This document shows, in pieces, positions 23,933 to 32,445 of a stretch of DNA of 41,653 bases. Origin of the DNA: Alphaproteobacteria bacterium (GTDB taxonomy: Bacteria; Pseudomonadota; Alphaproteobacteria; CACIAM-22H2); contig JAEUKZ010000002.1 of the NCBI GenBank assembly GCA_016793045.1, positions 1 through 41,653 of the forward strand, given 5' to 3'. Position numbers and translations under genes: made by a program. The notes under the pieces are model-generated. The model did not search any database. It was not told where the DNA came from and saw only the letters and a list, made by a program, of their open reading frames with translations. Every line of letters begins with the position of its first letter. Position 1 is the stretch's first letter.

Positions 23933-25758
23933 CCGATCAGCATGATGCCGCCGTGGAGAATCAGCATGCCGGAGGCGTTCTCGGTGATCATGGGCGCCTG
24001 CGTGATCACGGCCGTGGTCCCCTGCACGGAGATGAGGAGCCCGTTGAGCCGTATGCCGGTCTGGTCGACGGTCAGCGTCGACGTGCCCACCTTCAGCTCG
24101 ATCATGATCCCCGCCTCGATCTTGCACATGCCGAGGGGCACTTTGAGCGTGTCGTTGCCAAGCGTCACCTCGACCGAGCGGTTCCGCTTGATCTTCTCGC
24201 TCTGGTCGTTGCCGACATCGAGCGTGTCGTCGTTCTCGACCACGCGCGTAAAGTCCTTCTCGGCGTGGAAATAGATCTCCTCCGATCCGGTCTTGTCCTC
24301 GAAGCGCAGCAGATTCGCGTTGTCGTCGCCGCCACCCTGCGAACTGCGGGTCTTGAGGCCGCTCTGCGTCGCCGAGCCCTGCGCCGCCCAGTGGGGCATG
24401 TTGTCGCCGTTGAACACGCATCCGGCGACGATCGGCTGGTCGGGATCGCCGTCGAGGAACTCCACCACCACTTCCATGCCGATCCGCGGCGTGAAGGCCA
24501 TTCCCCACTTCTTGCCGGCCCATGACTGTGCGACGCGGATCCAGCACGAGCTCTTCTCGTCCTTCTTGCCCCGCCGGTCCCAGTGGAACTGGACGCGGAT
24601 GCGGCCGAACTTGTCGGTGAAGATCTCCTCGCCGGCCGGCCCGACGACGAACGCGGTCTGGGGGCCCGGAATGATCGGGCGGCGGGTCTTGCGCGTCGAG
24701 CGCAGCAGCACGTCCTCGGGCACGCAGGCGAAATTGTTGGCGTAGCTCGGCGCGGGCGAATTGGTCTGGTGGCTCAGGTCGGTCGCGCTGTGATAGACGC
24801 TGGCGACGACCCAGGTCTTGCCGACTTCGGCGTCGATCTCGTGAAAGGTCATCGTGAACTTGCCGCCGGGCGCGAAGAACCGGCAGGCGCCGCCGCCCTC
24901 GACGATGGTGAAGCCCGATTCGAGCGCTTCCATGCGCGTCTTGGCGAGGCTGCGCCCGCGCGCCTTTTCGGTGTACTCGCCGCGCCAGTCAAAGATCTCG
25001 AAGCTGCCGCTGCGCTCCAGGCTGACGACGCTGCGCGTGTCCGCAAGCAGGTTCTTGGTCGGCACCTGGAAGTCGTAGTCGTGATGGGCCCAGCGGTTGG
25101 GCAGGAAACGGTGCTGCTGCTGCCAGGAACTCACCGCAGTCAACGAGACGGTGCCGCCGCGCAGCTCGATGTTCGGCTCCTCGATCTTGAAGTATGCCGA
25201 GGTCTTGTCGGTCAGGATGAGCTTGTGGCTGCCCTGGGCGTGCTTGAAGAAATAGACGATGCCCGCATCTTCCATCAGCCGCGAGATGAAGGCGAAGTCG
25301 GTCTCCAGATACTGGACGCAGTATTCGAGCTCGGGATGGCCCGCGAGGCCGACCGGCTCGAACGGCGGCAGCCCGGCCTCCTGCAGAACCTTCTGGATGA
25401 TGTCGGGGGCGGTCTGGTTCTGGAAGATCCGGCAGTCGATCCGCTGCGTCAGCAACCACAGCTCCGGAACCACTTCGGCGCGGTAGGTCCGGTGATCGCC
25501 CTCCGTCGCGGCACCGGCCACGAAGCGGCTGACGATGCCCGAGAAGAATCGGGTCTTGGTGCCGGCGCGCACCGAGAAGGACACCGGTTTGCCGAGAATC
25601 TGCGCTGGCCGGATGTCCATGTTCGGCGACAGCAGATCGAGCTGGAACTCGAACAGGTCGTTGACACGCTCTTCGCCGCCCAGCCCCATCAGCACCAGCT
25701 GATCCTCGCCGAGCGGCGATTCCATCTTCAGCGTGCGATTTTCCTGCGTGATCCTCAT
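23929..25758 (-). CDS. vgrG: VgrG / TssI spike protein
   Basis: A 609-residue T6SS spike protein. The gp27-like hub occupies about the first 370 residues (EDQLVLMGLGGEERVNDLFEF..., VQYLETDFAFISRLMEDAGI). The gp5-like OB domain follows (VVGPAGEEIFTDKFGRIRVQFHWD, SCWIRVAQSWAGKKWGM, GMEVVVEFLDGDPDQPIVAG). A repetitive beta-helix spike then reaches the C-terminus (EKDFTRVVENDDTLDVGND..., ending LHGGIMLIG). There is no extra effector domain, so cargo must be delivered through PAAR or separate partners. The ATG at 25758 is chosen because the family's N-terminus begins around here; a GTG at 25791 is possible. It lies 136 bases downstream of hcp on the same strand, and its stop overlaps the next gene as ATGA. 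Confidence 0.95.
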   Translation of the reverse strand: MRITQENRTLKMESPLGEDQLVLMGLGGEERVNDLFEFQLDLLSPNMDIRPAQILGKPVSFSVRAGTKTRFFSGIVSRFVAGAATEGDHRTYRAEVVPELWLLTQRIDCRIFQNQTAPDIIQKVLQEAGLPPFEPVGLAGHPELEYCVQYLETDFAFISRLMEDAGIVYFFKHAQGSHKLILTDKTSAYFKIEEPNIELRGGTVSLTAVSSWQQQHRFLPNRWAHHDYDFQVPTKNLLADTRSVVSLERSGSFEIFDWRGEYTEKARGRSLAKTRMEALESGFTIVEGGGACRFFAPGGKFTMTFHEIDAEVGKTWVVASVYHSATDLSHQTNSPAPSYANNFACVPEDVLLRSTRKTRRPIIPGPQTAFVVGPAGEEIFTDKFGRIRVQFHWDRRGKKDEKSSCWIRVAQSWAGKKWGMAFTPRIGMEVVVEFLDGDPDQPIVAGCVFNGDNMPHWAAQGSATQSGLKTRSSQGGGDDNANLLRFEDKTGSEEIYFHAEKDFTRVVENDDTLDVGNDQSEKIKRNRSVEVTLGNDTLKVPLGMCKIEAGIMIELKVGTSTLTVDQTGIRLNGLLISVQGTTAVITQAPMITENASGMLILHGGIMLIG

Positions 25759-25894
25759 GCCGGGCACCCGGTTGTGGCGCGGTCGATCCACGCCCGCGCG
25801 GCACCGCCCCCGCCGTCGCCGACCGCCGCGACACGGGTTCGCGGCGGCACGGCCAGTTCATGATCGCGCCGCCGCAACGCTCGGCGCGGTGGGG

Positions 25895-26380
25895 TCACAT
25901 CTTCGCCGCCTTGGCGACGTCGTAGCCGGCGATGATCGGACTGCCGGTCACCGCACCCTTCTGGTCCATCTTGTAGTGCGAGATCATGACCTTGGTGAAG
26001 TTCAGCGACACCGATTCCATCGGCCGCCCATCCCCCGAGCTTCCCGACATGGTGTACGAGCTGACGAGCACGTTCTCCAGCTTGACATCGAGATACTTCA
26101 CGCCCGGGCTGCCGGTGCTGACGAATTCGATCGTCACCTTCTTGCCGTCCGTTCCGATGACGGCCTCTTCGAACAGCTTCGCCGATGCGTCGTCGTTCGG
26201 CTTCGTGATCACCACTTCGGAGATGCTCGGCTCGCTTGCCTCGCGGTCGGCCGCGCGCCCGGCAAGCGTGGTCATGCTCCGCGCCGCCCCGAACTGGCAG
26301 CTGAGGATCTCGATCCACTTCTCGTGGCCCTTCTGGGTCACGCTGCCATCGATCCCGTCGTACTTCATGTAGATTGGCAC
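25895..26380 (-). CDS. hcp: Hcp / TssD tube protein
   Basis: A 161-residue inner-tube protein. It begins MPIYMKYDGIDGSVTQKGHEKWIEI, the classic Hcp opening, and continues with PSISEVVITKPNDDASAKLFEEA and the VKLENVLVSSYTMSG and VSLNFTKVMISH strands. Length is normal. Hexameric Hcp rings stack to form the tube propelled out by sheath contraction and can carry effectors in the lumen. The start is a GTG at 26380, set by a strong ribosome site, CGAGGAG, seven bases upstream and by homology (the next ATG, 26368, would cut conserved residues). It lies between clpV and vgrG, with 164 bases separating it from the clpV stop and 136 from vgrG. Confidence 0.95.
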   Translation of the reverse strand: MPIYMKYDGIDGSVTQKGHEKWIEILSCQFGAARSMTTLAGRAADREASEPSISEVVITKPNDDASAKLFEEAVIGTDGKKVTIEFVSTGSPGVKYLDVKLENVLVSSYTMSGSSGDGRPMESVSLNFTKVMISHYKMDQKGAVTGSPIIAGYDVAKAAKM

Positions 26381-26387
26381 GGTTCAT

Positions 26388-26394
26388 CTCCTCG
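26388..26394 (-). promoter_or_regulatory. Strong ribosome-binding site deciding the GTG start of hcp
   Basis: On the minus strand the bases read CGAGGAG, seven bases before GTG 26380. This strong site fits the very high translation expected for Hcp and decides the GTG over the internal ATG. The rest of the gap back to clpV (26395-26543) shows no terminator and no clear sigma-70 or sigma-54 site. Confidence 0.75.
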
Positions 26395-26543
26395 TTTGTT
26401 GGGACAGTTTCTGCATCGGAGAAAAGCGGCGAATCTGCGCGCGAATCGGCGCCGGCGCACTGCGCCTCGCCCAGACCGTATTCCCTCTACGAACGCGCGA
26501 CACGCCACGCCCATTCCCTGTCGGTCGGTCCACGGCGCCGGCA

Positions 26544-29174
26544 TCAGCCGACATCGTACTCGAAACGTCCCGCACCATCCACAGCCACCCGCGCGCGGGC
26601 AATCGGCTGGCCGTCGGCCATGCGGCCGAGGAAGCGCGCCGACAATTCCGGCAGCAGCGTCCGCGCGATGATCTGTTCGACGTTGCGCGCGCCGCTTTCG
26701 ACCTCACGGCAGCGATTGGCGATCGTCTCGACGAGGTCGGGCGCATACTCGAGCTTCGCCTTGTAGTTCTCGGCGACGCGCTTGACCACGCGATCGAGCT
26801 GCAGCTTGACGATGCGACGGATCGTGGCGTCATCGAGCGGGTAATACGGCACCACCGTAATGCGGCCGAGGAAGGCCGGTTTGAAGGTTTTGAGCAGCTC
26901 AGGCCGGATGGCCTCCGCGAGCGCATCCGGCTCCGGTCGCGTATCCGGGTCTGCACAGAGCTTGGCGATGACGTCGGTCGCGGCGTTCGACGTGAGGATG
27001 ATCAGCGTGTTCTTGAAGTCGATGTCGCGGCCTTCGCCGTCGCGCAGCATGCCCTTGTCGAACACCTGGTAGAACACGTCCTGGACGCCGGGATGCGCCT
27101 TCTCGACTTCGTCGAGCAGCACGACCGAATAGGGATGCCGGCGCACCGCCTCCGTCAGCACGCCGCCTTCGCCGTAGCCGACATAGCCGGGTGGCGAGCC
27201 GACGAGCATCGAGACCTTATGCTCCTCCTTGAACTCCGACATGTTGATGATGGTCAGGTTCTGGTCGCCGCCGTAGATCAGCTCGGCGAGCGTCAGCGCC
27301 GTCTCGGTCTTGCCGGTGCCCGAGGTGCCGATGAGCATGAACACGCCAAGCGGCTTGCGCGGATCGGTGAGTCCCGCGCGTGCCGACTGCACCGAGCGCG
27401 CGATGATCTCGAGCCCGTGGTCCTGCCCGATCACGCGCTCCGCCATGCGCGACTTGAGGTTCAGGACGGTGCGAATCTCGTCGCTCAGCATCCGGCCGAC
27501 GGGAATGCCGGTCCAGTCGGCGACGATGCTCGCCACCGCCTGGCCGTCGACCAGCGGCTGGACGAGCGGCGTTTCCCCCTGGAGCTTGCGCAGCTCCGCC
27601 GTCTTCGCCGCCAGCGCTTCGCGCTTGGCAGCCGCGTCGGCCGGCGGCGGCTGCGCCTCCAGCGCAGTGCGCAGCGCGGCGAGTTCGGCGACGAGCGCCT
27701 TTTCGCGCGTCCACCGGCCGTCGAGTTCGGCGAGTTCCGCTTGCAGCTTCTTTTCTTCGGCCTCGCCGTCGGCGATGGCGGCGCCGTTGTCCGCACCGGC
27801 CGCGGCCTCGCGCCGGAGGATGCCGAGCCGCGTCTTCAGCAGGTCGAGGCCGCGGCGCGCATGCTCGATCGGCGCCGGCGTCGCGGCGAGTCCCATCGCG
27901 ACGCGGGCGCATGCCGTGTCGATCACGCTGATCGACTTGTCCGGCAGCTGCCGGCCGGGAATGTAACGGCTCGACAGCCGCACCGCCTCCTGCACGGCCT
28001 CGTCGAGAACGCGGACCTTGTGGTGCGTCTCCATCACGTTGACGAGGCCGCGCATCATGTCGATCGCGACGGCTTCCGTCGGCTCCTCGACCTTGACGAC
28101 CTGGAAGCGCCGCGTCAGCGCCGGGTCGCGTTCGAAGTACTTCTTGTATTCGGCCCAGGTCGTCGCCGCGATCGTGCGCAGTTCGCCGCGCGCGAGCGCC
28201 GGCTTGAGGAGGTTGGCGGCATCGCCCTGCCCCGCCTGGCCGCCGGCGCCGATCATCATGTGCGCTTCGTCGATGAACAGGATGATCGGATTGGGGGACG
28301 CCTTGATCTCGTCGATCACGCCGGTGAGGCGGCGCTCGAACTCGCCCTTCACGCCGGCGCCGGCCTGCAGCAGCCCAAGGTCAAGGGCGCGCACGCTGCA
28401 GGTCGCGAGTGCCTGCGGCACGTCGCCGGCCACGATTCGCGCCGCGAGCCCTTCGACGACCGAAGTCTTCCCAACGCCAGCCTCGCCGGTCAGGATCGGA
28501 TTGTTCTGCCGCCGCCGCGTCAAGATGTCGATGCACTGGCGGATCTCGTTGTCGCGGCCGAGAACCGCATCGAGCTTGCCGGCGCGCGCGCGCTGGGTCA
28601 GATCGGCGGTATAGAGCGCGAGCGCCCCGCCCGCCTTCGGCGCCGCCGCTGCCGCCGCCGTGGCGTCGCCCGCGGCCGCCGGCGCGCCGGAAAGCGCCGC
28701 TTCGGACGATCCCTGCGTCGCCGCCGCGAAGTCGCGCCGCAGCACGTCGCCCGACAGGCGCGACAGCTGGTTCGTCGCTTCGCGCACGCTGACCGCAAGC
28801 GAGTCGTCGCTGAGCAGCGCCGCGACGACATGGCCGGAGCGCACGAGCGACGCGCCGAGATCGATCGATCCCGCGAGCCAGGCCTCGCGGATCAGTGCGA
28901 CGAGGTTCGGCGACAGGCTCGGCGCGCGTCCGTTGCCGGTCTTGAAGCGGTCGACCGCGCGGTTGATGTCGGCCTTGAGCCGCGCCGGGTCGACCTGGTA
29001 GTGCGCGAGGATGCGCACGAGGTCGCCATCCGCGATGTCGAGCAGCGTCAGCAGCCAGTGCTCGATCTCGACATTGTAGTTCGTCCGCGACAGGGTGAGG
29101 CCAGCCGCCTGCTCGAGCGCCCGGCGGCAGGGCTCGTTCAGCTTGCCGATCAGCGCCTTCAGATCAATCGACAT
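26544..29174 (-). CDS. clpV: ClpV / TssH AAA+ sheath-disassembly ATPase
   Basis: An 876-residue Hsp100 ATPase that unfolds the contracted TssB/TssC sheath for recycling. An N-terminal Clp-N domain (residues 1-150, starting MSIDLKALIGKLNEPCRRALE, ClpV-typical) is followed by an Ala-rich linker. AAA+ domain 1 has Walker A GEAGVGKT at 230-237 and Walker B ILFIDEAH near 298-305. A coiled-coil middle region spans about 440-535. AAA+ domain 2 has GTSGTGKT at 616-623 and VVLLDEVEKAH near 690, then the C-terminal D2-small domain. The start ATG at 29174 has GGGAG ten bases upstream. It is first in the minus-strand T6SS block (clpV-hcp-vgrG and onward), away from the plus-strand tssK operon. Length and motifs are intact. 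Confidence 0.95.
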   Translation of the reverse strand: MSIDLKALIGKLNEPCRRALEQAAGLTLSRTNYNVEIEHWLLTLLDIADGDLVRILAHYQVDPARLKADINRAVDRFKTGNGRAPSLSPNLVALIREAWLAGSIDLGASLVRSGHVVAALLSDDSLAVSVREATNQLSRLSGDVLRRDFAAATQGSSEAALSGAPAAAGDATAAAAAAPKAGGALALYTADLTQRARAGKLDAVLGRDNEIRQCIDILTRRRQNNPILTGEAGVGKTSVVEGLAARIVAGDVPQALATCSVRALDLGLLQAGAGVKGEFERRLTGVIDEIKASPNPIILFIDEAHMMIGAGGQAGQGDAANLLKPALARGELRTIAATTWAEYKKYFERDPALTRRFQVVKVEEPTEAVAIDMMRGLVNVMETHHKVRVLDEAVQEAVRLSSRYIPGRQLPDKSISVIDTACARVAMGLAATPAPIEHARRGLDLLKTRLGILRREAAAGADNGAAIADGEAEEKKLQAELAELDGRWTREKALVAELAALRTALEAQPPPADAAAKREALAAKTAELRKLQGETPLVQPLVDGQAVASIVADWTGIPVGRMLSDEIRTVLNLKSRMAERVIGQDHGLEIIARSVQSARAGLTDPRKPLGVFMLIGTSGTGKTETALTLAELIYGGDQNLTIINMSEFKEEHKVSMLVGSPPGYVGYGEGGVLTEAVRRHPYSVVLLDEVEKAHPGVQDVFYQVFDKGMLRDGEGRDIDFKNTLIILTSNAATDVIAKLCADPDTRPEPDALAEAIRPELLKTFKPAFLGRITVVPYYPLDDATIRRIVKLQLDRVVKRVAENYKAKLEYAPDLVETIANRCREVESGARNVEQIIARTLLPELSARFLGRMADGQPIARARVAVDGAGRFEYDVG

Positions 29175-29384
29175 GCGCTTGCTCCCGTGGCGGTCAGTCC
29201 AGCGACACCGCAGAATGCCCGGACCGGGCCGCGCCGTCGAGGGCCGTCACTTGCGTGTGTGTGCACGCTGCGGCCGCGGACTCCCCAACTGCGCTGCGAT
29301 GGAGTAGTGTTTGCGACCGCGCGGCCATCGCCGATGGACGCTGCGGTCTGTCCCCGAAACGGCCACAAGGCGGCGAACTGCGCC
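29175..29384. promoter_or_regulatory. Divergent region between clpV and Sel1-repeat gene 2
   Basis: This 210-base region separates two genes reading outward, so promoters for the minus-strand T6SS block and for the Sel1 gene are expected here. A GTGTGTGTGCAC run (29253-29264) is the only notable local pattern. I see no clear promoter boxes. The right end may be coding if the Sel1 protein starts at the in-frame ATG at 29334. Confidence 0.3.
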
Positions 29385-30914
29385 ATGGTTTTGCTTCGGT
29401 CCTGCTTCCGAATCGCCTGCCGCGCGACGCTCGGCGCGCTCATGCTGTGCGCCGCGCGCGACGCGTCCGCGCAGGCGCGGCCCGACCTGCCGCCGGCGCG
29501 CCCGCTCGCGGCGACCGAATGCGGCACCTTTACTGGCGAGGTGCTGACGACGTGCCTGCGTGCGGCCGACGATGATGCCCAGGCGCTGCTCGCGCTCGCA
29601 CGTCTGCATGCGGCGGGGACTCGCGTCGCGCGCAACGATGCCGAGGCCGTCCGCCTGCTGACGCTGTCGGCCGGGCGCGGCAACAACGACGCGCTCAACG
29701 AACTCGGCGAGATGATCGCCGACGGCCGCGGAATCGAGCGCAACGAGGCGCTCGCGGTCCAGTATTTCCAGGCGGCGGCCGCGGCGGGCATCGTCGACGC
29801 CGTGTTCAATCTCGCGCAGGCCAATGCCACCGGGCGCGGCGTGCCGCAGAGCGATGCCGACGCGATCCGCCTGCTCACCGAGGCAGCGGCAGCGAATCAC
29901 GCCGAGGCCGCGCTCCATCTCGGCCGTGCCTACGAGGAAGGCGTGCTCGTGCCGGAGGACGCCGCGCGCGCCGCGCAGCTCTACCGGCAGGCCGCCGATC
30001 TCGGCGTCGCGGAGGCGCAGTACGACCTGGGGATGCTGCTGCAGTCCGGCAACGGCGTGCCGCGCGACCCGGCCGCAGCGGCGCAGATGTTCCGGCGCGC
30101 GTCGGCGCAGGGCTTTGCGCTCGCACAGCATGCACTTGCGCGGATGCTCCGCGAAGGCAACGGCGTGCCGCGCGATGCGGCGGCCGCGTCGCTGCTGCTG
30201 CGCAGCGCGGCGGACCAGGGGCTTCCAGCCGCGCAGTTCGCCCTCGGCGAGACCCTCGAACAAGGACAGGGCGTGGCGCGCAATCTCCCCGAGGCGCTCG
30301 AATGGTACCGCCGTGCCGCCGCCCAGGGCGTCGGCCCGGCGGCGGCCGCGATCGCACGGGTCGAGCGCGCGATCGCCGAGGAGCCGCGGCAGGCGAGCGC
30401 ACGCCCCGCTGAGGCCGCGCCGGCGCCGCAGCCCCCGCCGCAGGCGCAGCCCGCACCGCAGCCGACGCCCGATCGCCAGCGCCAGACCGAACGCACGCCG
30501 CCGGCGGGCAATGTCGCATCGACGACACCGCGGCCCACGCCGCCTGCGCCGCGTCCGCCGGTGCCCGACCGGCCGCGGACGCAGCGCTGCCCGGCGGCGC
30601 AGCCGATCCGGGCGGATCAGTGCAACGACATCGAAGTCAACCTCGCCGGTCCCGGCGCCATGCAGCAGATGGGTGCAATCATGCAGATCTGCGACCGCGC
30701 CGTTTCCGGCAATTCGCAGGCCTACTACGAACTCGCGATGATTTTGCTCAACGGCGACCGCGGGGCGCGTCCCAACCCGCAGCTCGCGCAGCGCCTGCTT
30801 GCGCATGCGGCCGAACTCGGGCTGCGGCCCGCCTATGTTGCACTCGAACGCCTCGGCTGCGTGCCCGGCGCGCCGGCCCGGGGCGGCGGCCCCGCCGATA
30901 CGCGGCCGAAGTGA
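29385..30914 (+). CDS. Secreted Sel1-repeat protein (paralogue 2)
   Basis: A 509-residue exported protein. The N-terminus MVLLRSCFRIACRATLGALM leads to a signal cleavage site DASA-QA. Then comes PARPLAATECGTFTGEVLTT, nearly the same lead as in the protein at 18758-20413, followed by about eight Sel1-like repeats of 36 residues to about residue 330. A Pro/Ala/Gln-rich linker (about 340-400) comes next, then a separate C-terminal module with four cysteines (TQRCPAAQPIRADQCNDIEV, MQICDRAV, ERLGCVPG) and one last Sel1-like unit. Start ATG 29385 is chosen for the signal peptide; 29334 is an in-frame alternative. The repeat halves of the two paralogues align well while the C-terminal domains differ completely, so they share a scaffold with different ends. 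It stops 166 bases before tssK. Its link to T6SS is inferred from position. Confidence 0.82.
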   Translation: MVLLRSCFRIACRATLGALMLCAARDASAQARPDLPPARPLAATECGTFTGEVLTTCLRAADDDAQALLALARLHAAGTRVARNDAEAVRLLTLSAGRGNNDALNELGEMIADGRGIERNEALAVQYFQAAAAAGIVDAVFNLAQANATGRGVPQSDADAIRLLTEAAAANHAEAALHLGRAYEEGVLVPEDAARAAQLYRQAADLGVAEAQYDLGMLLQSGNGVPRDPAAAAQMFRRASAQGFALAQHALARMLREGNGVPRDAAAASLLLRSAADQGLPAAQFALGETLEQGQGVARNLPEALEWYRRAAAQGVGPAAAAIARVERAIAEEPRQASARPAEAAPAPQPPPQAQPAPQPTPDRQRQTERTPPAGNVASTTPRPTPPAPRPPVPDRPRTQRCPAAQPIRADQCNDIEVNLAGPGAMQQMGAIMQICDRAVSGNSQAYYELAMILLNGDRGARPNPQLAQRLLAHAAELGLRPAYVALERLGCVPGAPARGGGPADTRPK

Positions 30915-31080
30915 GCCGCGCCCGGTGTATCGACCCGTTGCGGCCAACAACCTTTTGCTCCAAGCCGAGTTTGGCTAGGATGGATTCCGCAACGACCTCC
31001 GGAAAAGAAAATCGGTCCATTGCGCCGGTCGCGAATGCCGCTATGACGAATAACGGACGGCGGAGGATGAGGCGGCGTAA
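30915..31080 (+). promoter_or_regulatory. Upstream region of the tssK operon with weak promoter-like element
   Basis: This 166-base leader is less GC-rich than its surroundings. TTTTGC (30953-30958) followed after 17 bases by TAGGAT (30976-30981) is a weak sigma-70-like arrangement; the -10 matches four of six consensus bases and the -35 only two. Near the end, GGAGGATGAGG (31063-31073) provides the tssK ribosome site. This is the likely promoter position for the plus-strand operon. Confidence 0.35.
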
Positions 31081-32430
31081 ATGAGCAGCGACAATCGGGT
31101 TGTCTGGGCGGAAGGCATGTTCCTTCGCCCGCAGCATTTCCAGCAGCAGGTCCGCTACTTCGAACGCATCCTCCACCAACGGGTGGATGCCGTCCGCGCC
31201 TTCGGCTGGGGGGTGGTGTCCCTCGGCATCGACCGCGCGGCGCTCGCGATCGGCAAGTTCGCGGTGACCGAGGCTGCCGGCATGCTCGACGACGGCACGT
31301 CCTTCTCGATCCCGCACGACGCCGACGCGCCGCCGCCGATCGATCTCGCTGAGACCGTCCGCGGCCAGCGCATCTTCCTCACCCTGCCGATGCGCCGCGC
31401 CGGCATGCCCGACACCGTCCTGCGCGATCGCGAGGATGTCGCGGCGCGCTACGTCGCACGCGACTACGACGCGCCGGATGCGATCATGGGCAGCGACCTC
31501 GTCGCGTCGGTGCAGGTCGGCCGGCCGCGGCTGCGCTTCGCCGTCGAATCGCCGCAGGTCGATCTCGGCGGTTTCGCCCTGCTGCCGATCGCGCGCGTCG
31601 TCGAGGTCCGCGGCAGCGATCGCACCGTCGTGCTCGACGATCAGTTCATCGCGCCCTGCCTGTCGATCGACGCGGCGCCGCCGCTCGCCGCGTTCGCGAC
31701 CGAGTTGCAGGGACTGCTGCAGCATCGCGCGGAAGCGCTTGCATCGCGACTCGCCGCACCTGGCATGCGCGGCTCGGGCGAGATCGCGAACCTGCTGATG
31801 CTGCAGGTGACCAACCGCTTCGCGCCCGTGCTGGCGCACTATGCCGCCGGGTCAGGCGTCCATCCGCGCGACTTCCACGAGCTGATCGTCGGCATCGCCG
31901 GCGAACTCGCGACCTTCACGACGACACGGCGGCGCCCGCCCGAATTTCCCGCCTATCGGCATGACGATCTGCAGGCGAGCTTCGCCCCGGTGATCGCGGC
32001 GCTGCGCCAGTATCTCTCGGCGGTCCTCGAACAGGGTGCGATCCAGCTGCCGCTGCAGGAGCGCCGCTACGGCGTCAGGGTGGCGGTGATCCCGGACCGC
32101 ACGCTGCTGCGCAATGCGACCTTCGTGCTCGCCACCCGCGCCGAGCTTCCGCCCGATTCGCTGCGCCGCAATTTTCCCGGCAGTACGAAGATCGGCCCGG
32201 TCGAGCAGATCGCGCAGCTCGTCAACGTCGCGCTGCCGGGCATCGGGCTGCACCCGCTCCCGGTCGCCCCGCCGCAGCTGCCCTATGTCGCCCAGACCAC
32301 CTATTTCGAGCTCGACCGGTCGAGCCAGTACTTTCGCGATCTCGCCAACTCGGGCGGGATCGCGATCCATGTCGCGGGCGAGTGGCCGAAACTGGAATTG
32401 GAGCTCTGGGCAATCCGGGCGCAGACCTGA
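31081..32430 (+). CDS. tssK: TssK baseplate-membrane complex connector
   Basis: A 449-residue TssK protein, the trimeric adaptor that joins the T6SS baseplate to the TssJLM membrane complex. The N-terminus NRVVWAEGMFLRPQHFQQQVRYFE is the family signature (W-x-EGMxLxPQHFQ). Later hallmarks include PCLSIDAAPPLAAF, the helical middle with ELIVGIAGELATFTT, and the C-terminal FPGSTKIGPVEQIAQLVNVALPGIGLHPLPVAPPQ stretch, read here in pieces. Length is normal for the family. It opens the plus-strand operon; tssL begins 15 bases after its stop. The start ATG is supported by the GGAGGATGAGG ribosome site just upstream. Confidence 0.95.
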   Translation: MSSDNRVVWAEGMFLRPQHFQQQVRYFERILHQRVDAVRAFGWGVVSLGIDRAALAIGKFAVTEAAGMLDDGTSFSIPHDADAPPPIDLAETVRGQRIFLTLPMRRAGMPDTVLRDREDVAARYVARDYDAPDAIMGSDLVASVQVGRPRLRFAVESPQVDLGGFALLPIARVVEVRGSDRTVVLDDQFIAPCLSIDAAPPLAAFATELQGLLQHRAEALASRLAAPGMRGSGEIANLLMLQVTNRFAPVLAHYAAGSGVHPRDFHELIVGIAGELATFTTTRRRPPEFPAYRHDDLQASFAPVIAALRQYLSAVLEQGAIQLPLQERRYGVRVAVIPDRTLLRNATFVLATRAELPPDSLRRNFPGSTKIGPVEQIAQLVNVALPGIGLHPLPVAPPQLPYVAQTTYFELDRSSQYFRDLANSGGIAIHVAGEWPKLELELWAIRAQT

Positions 32431-32445
32431 CGACGGGAGGACGCC

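Noticed and set aside
26395-26543. Sigma-54 promoter upstream of hcp
   Set aside because: T6SS hcp genes are sometimes sigma-54-dependent, so I looked for GG-N10-GC with flanking consensus; the nearest matches have wrong spacing.
27093-29384. Long in-frame extension upstream of the second Sel1-repeat gene
   Set aside because: It runs antisense through clpV and lacks protein-like composition; the signal peptide beginning at 29385 marks the real start.
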